This document shows positions 8,876 to 15,851 of a stretch of DNA of 64,000 nucleotides, piece after piece. The DNA lies in NCBI GenBank assembly GCA_000307305.1, contig DF158889.1, positions 1-64,000 of the forward strand. Direction: 5' to 3'. Every line of letters begins with the position of its first letter. The first letter of the stretch is position 1. This stretch comes from Enterobacteriaceae bacterium B14. Lineage in GTDB: Bacteria; Pseudomonadota; Gammaproteobacteria; Enterobacterales; Enterobacteriaceae. Made by a program: the position numbers and the translations under genes. Under the pieces are notes generated by a model. That model did not search any database and had not been told where the DNA came from. It saw nothing but the letters and a program-made list of their open reading frames with translations.

Positions 8876-8900
8876 CATGTAAAACTAAAATGATATTATT
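8876..8900 (+). promoter_or_regulatory. AAAACTAA box with a -10-like hexamer
   Basis: CATGTAAAACTAAA at 8876-8889 is followed 5 bases later by TATTAT. The same CATNTAAAACTAAA string precedes the operons at 14466 and 23059. Candidate late-promoter or repressor-binding element for the baseplate operon starting at 9037. Confidence 0.4.
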
Positions 8901-8996
8901 ATGACGGCTGACGGTGACTCTTCTGAATCAGTTTCATTTTCACAAATAAACTTTTAACCCGGCTCGCGCAGGCAGTTGATTAACCGAAAGTAGAAA

Positions 8997-9026
8997 ATGC
9001 CACCGTCAATGGTGGCATCTTCTTTT
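8997..9026 (+). terminator. Hairpin with T-rich tail upstream of the baseplate operon
   Basis: ATGCCACC (8997-9004) / GGTGGCAT (9011-9018), loop GTCAAT, then TCTTCTTTT. It ends about 10 bases before the ATG at 9037, so it could terminate read-through from ref or act as a leader attenuator. Confidence 0.6.
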
Positions 9027-9036
9027 GTGAGGTCTT

Positions 9037-9678
9037 ATGAGCGATAAAAAAATCTGCGCTGTCTGTCTAACCATCTCCCCACCTATTATGGCGTTAGCAG
9101 CATGGCGAGACGGAGAATTACATATAGCCGAGTCTCAACGGCTCCCAGCCAAAAGATCACAACTAGAAAACGCCCTCCTAAACAAGCTCGCCGAATATCA
9201 GAGTAACGGATTTGTAATTCTGATTGATGAAGTTAGCGCTCGTATATCTCAACACATAGGCACTATGTGTCGATTAAGCGACCTAGATAATAGCGGTCGG
9301 CCTGTTATCGTTTCAGCAATGGAAATGTATCAGGACCTCGTTCGGCAATCTGCGATAGGGTTCCCCCCCAACAAATCAGGAAACTTCACAATCACAGACT
9401 CAATAATTGATGAAGAGCATGATTTAAAAGGGAACGTAATCTACAAAATAGATTGGGAGTCAATCCAATCATCACAAGTGATTACATTGCTGTGTGTTTA
9501 TGCAACGACATTTAATAATGTGATATCCGGCGAATATATTAACGAAATGATGGGTGCGCTCCACGCTGCGGAAGAAGAATATGATCCTCTTCGAGCATTA
9601 AAATCAATCATTATTGAACATGAAATAGAGGGCAGTAGCGGACTGACATCACTAGCAGGTCAGGATGGCTACCTATGA
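9037..9678 (+). CDS. Hypothetical protein, first gene of the baseplate operon
   Basis: 213 aa, acidic; no domain recognised. It overlaps the next gene by 4 bases and is the first of seven tightly packed genes to 14363. P1 has mat (particle maturation) just after ref, so this may be its positional counterpart. That is inference only. Confidence 0.65.
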   Translation: MSDKKICAVCLTISPPIMALAAWRDGELHIAESQRLPAKRSQLENALLNKLAEYQSNGFVILIDEVSARISQHIGTMCRLSDLDNSGRPVIVSAMEMYQDLVRQSAIGFPPNKSGNFTITDSIIDEEHDLKGNVIYKIDWESIQSSQVITLLCVYATTFNNVISGEYINEMMGALHAAEEEYDPLRALKSIIIEHEIEGSSGLTSLAGQDGYL

Positions 9679-9998
9679 CCGAATACTCAAGGCTTGATGA
9701 CCGTAGCATTGAAGACGTCATAATCCGGGCATACCTAAATAAAGACGTTGTTACCCAATCTGGGAACTATTCTGGCGGTAATATCATTCACACGATCAAA
9801 ATAGATGAAGAGTATCGCCCTGATCTGATTTCATTTCGCGTTTACAACACCCCAGAACTTCGTTGGGTTGTCTCGCTAATAGCGGGAAATGAAGATGAAA
9901 CGTTTCCCCTCCCTGTCGGTTCAGACATTTCGTTGCCAACGATGGTTTGGATCCGCGAACGCATTCGCCATTACACTGAAACCCCGGAGCTTGAATAG
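9675..9998 (+). CDS. Baseplate wedge protein, gp53-like
   Basis: 107 aa. The C-terminal half (YNTPELRWVVSLIAGN, then PLPVGSDISLP) fits the LysM-like pattern of T4 gp53 and Mu gpX-type proteins, in which a small domain holds baseplate wedges together. It overlaps both neighbours by a few bases. Call based on that motif and on position in a baseplate operon. Confidence 0.6.
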   Translation: MTEYSRLDDRSIEDVIIRAYLNKDVVTQSGNYSGGNIIHTIKIDEEYRPDLISFRVYNTPELRWVVSLIAGNEDETFPLPVGSDISLPTMVWIRERIRHYTETPELE

Positions 9999-11188
9999 TG
10001 AGCTTAGGAAAGGACGAAACTGGGCGTTATATAACGACAGGGCTATCTCCTAAAGAGTTTAACCGCGTATTTAATAAGATAGCCAAAGACCAGAATACGA
10101 AGCGCCGCAAAGCTCACCGAACGCTTACGCCTGCACTAATCAAGAATAAAGATTTAGAGAAATTTTTAGCGTTAGGGAAGAAAAAAGACGGTACCCTCTT
10201 TACCCCTGAAGATCTAAAAGCCTTTGACCAATCACGACGAGCGCATAGAAAAGCATTTAGTAGTGATACCCAAGGCATCACTTATTCTCAGCTGGTGGCC
10301 CTCTCAACCAAAATTGATATCGATCGTGCCAATAACAATGTTAACGACGGTTCGGGAATATCTAGTGCCAGCTTTGCCGCAATAAAACACAATCTCGCTA
10401 TCGTACAAGTTAAAGCATCAAGCGAATCGGTCCACCAGCATCATCGTGTACGCATCCGTTTTGAAGAATGGGATCTAGCTGTCGAAACTGCAGCAGGCGA
10501 AGCATCCGCCGCCAAGCGTGTGGCGCGTAATGTCTGCAAAGGGCGCGTGTCTATCGATTGTGATTGTGGACGCCATCAATACTGGTATCGCTACATGGCC
10601 ACAGCAGGGAATTACGCCTTACCTTCACCGAAAGAATACGCTTACCCCAAGGTCCGTAACCCAGACTTAACTGGCGTGGCCTGCAAACACGTTATACATG
10701 CCCTCACCCGCTTTCAATCTGCCGCATGGCAACTACAAATCGCCAAGCGAATAGAAAGTGACGCTCATCGAGTGGGGTTTGGTGACGATAAAAAACGGAC
10801 AACCAAATTTTTTAGCGAAGAAGAACAGAAGTCACTCAATAAGAACCGTAAATCTAATACCGACCAGAAGAAATCTAGAGCGGAGTTCGCGCTATATCAG
10901 AAGCGGCAAGACGCACTAGGTAAGAAGTTGGAGCGTGATTCTTCAAAAATTGATGAACTCAGGACGAAGCTAAAGAAAACGCGCAATAACGCGGTAAAAG
11001 ACAAAGAAAGATTGAAATTGGCTGAAGAGAAAATCAAGAAATTAGAAGCCGAAAAACAGAGCATTAAAGATGAGATGAAAATGCGCAGAGAAGCGTTTGT
11101 TGATGCAGCAAAAATGGGCGGGATGAGCCAAAAGGATGCCGAGAAAGCATTTGAAACGTGGTTCAAAAACAAAATGATGGGTGGTTGA
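9998..11188 (+). CDS. Baseplate/tail structural protein with SWIM-like zinc motif
   Basis: 396 aa, basic. A central motif DCDCGRHQYWYRY (about 188-200) followed by GVACKHVIHAL (about 226-236) has the C-x-C...C-x-H layout of SWIM-like zinc-binding elements seen in structural proteins of large myoviruses. The last 120 residues are a strongly charged coiled coil, and the tail ends KMMGG. The start overlaps the previous stop. Role as a baseplate component is inferred from context. Confidence 0.65.
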   Translation: MSLGKDETGRYITTGLSPKEFNRVFNKIAKDQNTKRRKAHRTLTPALIKNKDLEKFLALGKKKDGTLFTPEDLKAFDQSRRAHRKAFSSDTQGITYSQLVALSTKIDIDRANNNVNDGSGISSASFAAIKHNLAIVQVKASSESVHQHHRVRIRFEEWDLAVETAAGEASAAKRVARNVCKGRVSIDCDCGRHQYWYRYMATAGNYALPSPKEYAYPKVRNPDLTGVACKHVIHALTRFQSAAWQLQIAKRIESDAHRVGFGDDKKRTTKFFSEEEQKSLNKNRKSNTDQKKSRAEFALYQKRQDALGKKLERDSSKIDELRTKLKKTRNNAVKDKERLKLAEEKIKKLEAEKQSIKDEMKMRREAFVDAAKMGGMSQKDAEKAFETWFKNKMMGG

Positions 11189-11189
11189 T

Positions 11190-11939
11190 ATGGGTAAGTT
11201 TAACGATTTCTTTGAAGAGGCATTGCCAAAACAAGAGACTACCACCTCTAACAATGCCTCCCCCCCCGGTGATGACATTATTATTGATGACTCACCGAAT
11301 AGCATCTCTTTTATTGATGACCCCATAGAGAGCGATACAGGGCCAATATACGAAGTCCAAGAGCAACAAGAAAAAGATGAACCTAGGGTGCCTGAGTCAA
11401 TACTCAATAAAGAAAATGAAGCTGGCATTGAGTTAAAACGGGTTCGTTATGATGGACACTCAAAACTAAATAATCTCATAAAAGAAGACTGGATAAAGGC
11501 CATTGAGTTAGATCCCGATAGCTTTGATGCCATTCTCCATCGAGCCACGATAAAACCACAACCCGCAACAGAAACGGATGGGTACGAAAAACCCCTGTTT
11601 TCTACCATTAACGCCCATCAGTCCGAACTGGATTATGAGGATCCTGTGTTGGTATCTGTTCTTGATTGCCCTACCGAGATGGAGGCATTCGCAGTCCTAG
11701 ACTCAGGGGATGACAGCACAGGCGTTCCTGATTCTGTCCTGATCCTCCGTATTGGAGCCAGAAGCGTACCTATTGGATCTATTCTGCAGTGGGATGAAGC
11801 ACTATCAAATGGAGATATTCGCCATTGCTGGTGGTACATCCATCAAATATTTACCTACGGAACTACAAGTGTAGGCAATCTTTTTTATTGCATCCCATGT
11901 CGTAGCTATGAGGGAGTGTTACATAATGACAAAGCATAA
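11190..11939 (+). CDS. Putative baseplate protein
   Basis: About 249 aa. The first 75 residues are acidic and low in complexity; the C-terminal 130 look globular. The start ATG at 11190 follows GGGTGG; a GTG at 11181 is possible. Not recognised. It overlaps the next gene by 14 bases and sits between the zinc-motif protein and the hub, in the region corresponding to P1 baseplate and tail-stability genes. Confidence 0.6.
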   Translation: MGKFNDFFEEALPKQETTTSNNASPPGDDIIIDDSPNSISFIDDPIESDTGPIYEVQEQQEKDEPRVPESILNKENEAGIELKRVRYDGHSKLNNLIKEDWIKAIELDPDSFDAILHRATIKPQPATETDGYEKPLFSTINAHQSELDYEDPVLVSVLDCPTEMEAFAVLDSGDDSTGVPDSVLILRIGARSVPIGSILQWDEALSNGDIRHCWWYIHQIFTYGTTSVGNLFYCIPCRSYEGVLHNDKA

Positions 11940-12726
11940 AATATCTTCAGATTGTATGGGGCCAAGTGATGCCTTGATAGCTAGGTTAAATATGGAGGGG
12001 CTAGAACCTACTGGGGGAAGAGAAGTAAGCGATCTCTCAGATGTCGATACGGCATTTGCTAACGGTCTACTAAGGGCATTTGATGGAGTGGTTGTAACCG
12101 ATGAACGGAGATCTAATCTCCCCTTCTCTGCATTCTTAAAGCGCCCAGCTAATGAGCAAATCGTTTTCGGTCAGTTTGATAATGATGTTAGACGATTCCT
12201 TAGCGCACGAAACGCAGCAGAGGTTGGAAGAGCTGTTCCTGCGAAAAGCATGAATCCTGCCGCTCTTCCCGTCATCAACGTTAGTCGTGCACCAGGCTTC
12301 TCATTCTATTCGGGGGAACAATTCCGAGATATTGAAGATTTCGCCAATTTAAAAGACGGCGCTGGGAAAACATACGCAACCATTTCATGTATGCATGCAC
12401 TGCTAAATTATGACATCGCGTTTATCAGTGATGAGAAAAAAACGCTGTCATCAATGTGTACAGCATTTGGTACATGGATGCGATTGCGTGCTAATAGTGG
12501 CATCACTAGTTTTGTGGCCAAAACAAAAATAGCGTACTCAGACGTTGAGTTAAGCGGATTCTTTGAGTTCCCTAAAGACATTGATTTCACCGATGCATCA
12601 CCACCAGCAGATGAAGATCGTATTTTCGCCAACCTAATTCAAGTCAGTGTTATTGCTCAAGTGCTGGTGGCCTACTCGGTGCGTCCAACGAATACAGTAG
12701 TAGAAGTGGTTTCTGGGGTTAGGTGA
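11926..12726 (+). CDS. Putative tail/baseplate protein
   Basis: 266 aa from the ATG at 11926, chosen because GGGAG lies at the right distance; an upstream ATG at 11908 is less likely. No known family could be named. Aromatic and Gly-rich stretches (APGFSFYSGEQF) suit a structural role. It is followed at once by the hub gene. Confidence 0.6.
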   Translation: MTKHKISSDCMGPSDALIARLNMEGLEPTGGREVSDLSDVDTAFANGLLRAFDGVVVTDERRSNLPFSAFLKRPANEQIVFGQFDNDVRRFLSARNAAEVGRAVPAKSMNPAALPVINVSRAPGFSFYSGEQFRDIEDFANLKDGAGKTYATISCMHALLNYDIAFISDEKKTLSSMCTAFGTWMRLRANSGITSFVAKTKIAYSDVELSGFFEFPKDIDFTDASPPADEDRIFANLIQVSVIAQVLVAYSVRPTNTVVEVVSGVR

Positions 12727-12727
12727 T

Positions 12728-13696
12728 ATGTCAGATAAAAAGTATTTATTTCTTCAGTCCCTAAAACTTAACGGCGAAGAGATACCAAGAGGTATGATCA
12801 TATCCACTGCGTACCTAGAAATTGCAGAACTAGGAGGGCCTCAGATAGAGATTAAGATCCGAGATGTCACAGGGACCCTGATTGATAACATTCGCGTAGG
12901 TTACGGATCCATTATGGATGTCACTATGGGGGACGACAAGACCCTATTCAAAGAGACATTTTTTGTTATCAAGGCCCCATTGCAGCAGGACGTTGTCAGC
13001 GTTATGGGGTTTGCTGAGTCAGTGAGGAAAATAAAAAATCCAACAGCTCAACCAAAGTTTTTCGTGAACAAACAGCCAGGGAGCGTGCTTAATTCATTAT
13101 CTAATGGCATGAAGGTCGAGTCTGATTCATTTAAGAAGCTAAATACCTATCATTTGAATATGGGCCAAACGCCCTCTTCGCTATTTAGACAAATTGCTCG
13201 CGATCATGGTGCCCTTTGTTGGTTTGCTAGAGGCAAGCTTCACATGAAGGGCATGGGCGCTTTAGCGAAGGTTAAGCCGACGCTGACCTATGAACTGAAT
13301 AATCCAAAAGCCGAGTACCTAATCAATCGATTTAACAACGTCAATCAAGATTACTCATTTCAACGCTCACGGCAGACAAGAGCCGTAGGTAATTCGATGA
13401 CCGATGGATTGCGTACCGCCGGTGATAAATCCCTACCGGTTCAAATGGTCAGCGATAGCGATCAAGGCATACTGAATAACAGATCAAAGTTCCTCATGCC
13501 AAAATTAGATATTGAGTGCTTGGGTAATGCAGTACTGACAGCGGGAATGCCACTAAAAATAATACTTCATCGCTACAGCAAGGAAAATCGAGTTGATGAG
13601 TCGATCCCCAAAGATATGGTTATTGAACGAGTAACGCATTTTGAAGATCGGAGTGGGTATATGGCTAGAATGATATTGGGGGTGTTTAGTGGCTAA
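12728..13696 (+). CDS. Tail hub protein (gp27/GpD-like)
   Basis: 322 aa. It has the features of hub proteins that trimerise above the spike: an N-terminal strand-rich domain with IEIKIRDVTGTLIDNI, the middle segment QTPSSLFRQIARDHGALCWF typical of the second hub domain, and a C-terminal KDMVIERVTHFEDRSGYM. It overlaps the spike gene by 8 bases, the usual hub-spike pairing. Family call from pattern. Confidence 0.7.
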   Translation: MSDKKYLFLQSLKLNGEEIPRGMIISTAYLEIAELGGPQIEIKIRDVTGTLIDNIRVGYGSIMDVTMGDDKTLFKETFFVIKAPLQQDVVSVMGFAESVRKIKNPTAQPKFFVNKQPGSVLNSLSNGMKVESDSFKKLNTYHLNMGQTPSSLFRQIARDHGALCWFARGKLHMKGMGALAKVKPTLTYELNNPKAEYLINRFNNVNQDYSFQRSRQTRAVGNSMTDGLRTAGDKSLPVQMVSDSDQGILNNRSKFLMPKLDIECLGNAVLTAGMPLKIILHRYSKENRVDESIPKDMVIERVTHFEDRSGYMARMILGVFSG

Positions 13697-14363
13697 TAAA
13701 AGTTCTATTCCGGGTGCCATGCAAGGCGAGAAACAAGCCGTCGTTGTAAATACCGTTCATCCCAATGGGTTAATGATGGCATCAGTTAGACTTGTTGGCG
13801 AATGGGATGGAATACCTGCCGCAGATTGCCCTTGGGCTGAGTACAAGTTACCCGTTGGCAACGCATTTATTCCAACAGTTGAGGGCGATCACGTTTGGGT
13901 AGATTTCCCCTACGAAGGTGATTCTCGGCGCCCACGGATTGTTGGTGCCGTTCACAGTGCACCAGGCGGCAAGCCTAACCTCCCTCCTGAATCATGGGGT
14001 GGTGATGGTGAATATGTCCGGCCAGAAATTGAAGGTGCGCCACCGACTGGATCTAGACAACCAACAAAAGATTTTGTCTCTAACCGTAATGGCCTGTTAG
14101 AAGTTCGTAATGCGAATGGCAGTTGGGAAATAACCCATTTAGCAAGTAATTCTACGATAACCATTAATGATAGTGGGCAGGTTTATCTAATCGGGACCAG
14201 TGATGTTTATATTCAGGGCGATTCTTCGATAACGGTCAAATCTGGGGGAAACATTGAGATAAAGGCGGCTGGTTCTATCGAATTCAAAGCCGGTTCTAAT
14301 GTCACCTTTGAAGCTGGTGGAGCATTCAAATCTAAAAGTAGTTCTGTCAATTTCTCAAAATAA
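13689..14363 (+). CDS. Baseplate spike protein (gp5/GpV-like OB fold plus beta-helix)
   Basis: 224 aa. Residues about 15-95 (VVVNTVHP-G---ASVRL, GDHVWVDFPYEGDSRRPRIVG) match the OB-fold of phage spikes. From about 140 on there are short repeated strands (TITINDSGQVYLIG, DSSITVKSGGNIEIK, AAGSIEFKAGSNVTFEAGG) typical of a triple beta-helix. It pierces the outer membrane on sheath contraction. Last gene of the operon; a PAAR-type tip is encoded at 23059. Confidence 0.85.
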   Translation: MANKSSIPGAMQGEKQAVVVNTVHPNGLMMASVRLVGEWDGIPAADCPWAEYKLPVGNAFIPTVEGDHVWVDFPYEGDSRRPRIVGAVHSAPGGKPNLPPESWGGDGEYVRPEIEGAPPTGSRQPTKDFVSNRNGLLEVRNANGSWEITHLASNSTITINDSGQVYLIGTSDVYIQGDSSITVKSGGNIEIKAAGSIEFKAGSNVTFEAGGAFKSKSSSVNFSK

Positions 14364-14408
14364 AAGACACTTTTCATTGTTAATAGGGCTCTTTCGAATT
14401 ATCGTTAT

Positions 14409-14422
14409 CATCTAAAACTAAA
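14409..14422 (+). promoter_or_regulatory. AAAACTAA box upstream of the hrdC-dmt operon
   Basis: CATCTAAAACTAAA, the same extended motif as at 8876 and 22877. It lies 44 bases before the start of the next gene in the 100-base gap after the spike gene. Confidence 0.4.
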
Positions 14423-14465
14423 TTTTCATTTATTTTTGCATGATGACAAGGTATAGGGTTCTAAC

Positions 14466-14744
14466 ATGTCTGAAGAGATTAGCCCAGATAGTCGAGTAAC
14501 AAAATCAACGCTTAAAAACCTCATTGAATTGGGGTTTGTCGTGACAGTCATCGTTATTGAGCATAACGATGGCTATAGCGTTCAAGCCGAGACGAACACT
14601 AACGGAAGGATGGCAACCGTTGATCTTGTTTCTGGGGATATGACGCGCAAAGTTTGGCGCAACGTGAAACACCCAATCCGTATTTTAAAGGGGATTGGCG
14701 TTATGAAGTTGAAACTAAAACTAATGAAAGGGAGCAATATTTAA
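14466..14744 (+). CDS. Small protein upstream of the RdgC homologue
   Basis: 92 aa: a mixed strand/helix N-terminal part with two short repeats of VIVIEHND type and a very basic C-terminus (KLKLKLMKGS). The ATG follows an AAGG-containing leader. P1 has uhr directly upstream of hrdC, so this is the positional equivalent. The stop is one base before the next start. Confidence 0.6.
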   Translation: MSEEISPDSRVTKSTLKNLIELGFVVTVIVIEHNDGYSVQAETNTNGRMATVDLVSGDMTRKVWRNVKHPIRILKGIGVMKLKLKLMKGSNI

Positions 14745-14745
14745 C

Positions 14746-15654
14746 ATGTTCAAGTCCGCGTGTATTTATGCGTTACCCCCTAACTTCTCCGATTTAAACC
14801 CAGAAAACATGATCGCCAAATTGGAGCCTTCTGAGTTTACTCCTTGCAGTAGCCAAGACATGTCAAAGATGGGCTGGTTACAAAAAGATGGCAGCGCTCT
14901 GATGCTGGTCGTTGGTCATCATTTCTTTCTAACGTTTCAACAGGAAAACAAGATTCTGCCTGCATCAGTGCTTAGAGATGCTCTTAACGAAAAAATTCAC
15001 GAACTGGAAAGCGAGCAGCATCGCAAGCTGAAGAAGACCGAGAAGGATGCACTAAAAGATGAGATTCTTCACACTCTTCTGCCTCGCGCTTTTAGCCGTA
15101 AGAAAAGTATTGATGTATGGATCGATGCAAAATCACTACGGATAACGATAGACACTAGCAGCAGAAAGCAAGCTGAACATGTATTAGCCCTTCTCCGAAA
15201 ATCATTAGGATCCCTGCCTGTAGTACCTCTTACAATGGGAAACCCTATTGAGTTAACACTGACTAAATGGGTTCGGTCCGGCAATCTTCCCGCGGGCTTT
15301 TTCTTACAAGATGAAGCGGAACTAAAAGCCGTTTTAGAAAAAGGCGGAGTTATTCGTTGCAAGAAACAGGATCTTGTTACTAATGAGATCTCCGCTCACA
15401 TTAACGCAGGCAAGTTCGTTACAAAGTTATCCCTCAACTGGAGGGATAGCGTCTACTTCACCCTCTCTAAGGATGCCGTTATTAGTCGCATCCAGTTTGA
15501 TGATTACATCCTCAATAAAAACATCGATATCGACGAAGACCCTAGCGTGCGTGAGCAGGCTGACATGCTTCTTATGGCAGAAGAAATGAGCGGACTGTAT
15601 GAGGCTCTTATTTCTGAGTTGGGAGGTATCCACCAGCATGAGGGGGATCAGTGA
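14746..15654 (+). CDS. rdgC: RdgC-like recombination-associated protein (P1 HrdC type)
   Basis: 302 aa, full length for RdgC. Host RdgC forms a ring around duplex DNA and limits RecA access; P1 carries an RdgC-related gene, hrdC. Here MGWLQKDGSALMLVVGHHFFLTFQQENKILPASVL in the first 100 residues and KKTEKDALKDEIL...LLPRAFSRKKS around 105-125 are diagnostic RdgC segments. It overlaps the next small gene by 4 bases. Order x-rdgC-x-dmt is near that of P1 (uhr-hrdC-dmt). Confidence 0.88.
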   Translation: MFKSACIYALPPNFSDLNPENMIAKLEPSEFTPCSSQDMSKMGWLQKDGSALMLVVGHHFFLTFQQENKILPASVLRDALNEKIHELESEQHRKLKKTEKDALKDEILHTLLPRAFSRKKSIDVWIDAKSLRITIDTSSRKQAEHVLALLRKSLGSLPVVPLTMGNPIELTLTKWVRSGNLPAGFFLQDEAELKAVLEKGGVIRCKKQDLVTNEISAHINAGKFVTKLSLNWRDSVYFTLSKDAVISRIQFDDYILNKNIDIDEDPSVREQADMLLMAEEMSGLYEALISELGGIHQHEGDQ

Positions 15655-15851
15655 GTAAGGTTCCTATTTTATTAAAGCAATTTAAACGCTGGTGGACCAT
15701 TCGAGATCTTCGTGCGTGGTGGAATGAATGGCAAATCATTCTGAAGTACAACCGGTCAAAAATGTGGGTATCGCCCGATTTAACGATTGAGCGCAATTAC
15801 CGCATATTGAGAATGCTCGTTAAGGTCAAACTCAAATCGGGGGCCTTGTGA
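15651..15851 (+). CDS. Small Trp-rich basic protein, 66 aa
   Basis: It starts at GTG 15651 inside the rdgC stop (GTGA) and ends inside the dmt start (GTGA), so it is wedged between two overlaps and is very probably translated. It has seven Trp in 66 residues and many Arg/Lys; helical. No family recognised. Confidence 0.65.
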   Translation: MSKVPILLKQFKRWWTIRDLRAWWNEWQIILKYNRSKMWVSPDLTIERNYRILRMLVKVKLKSGAL

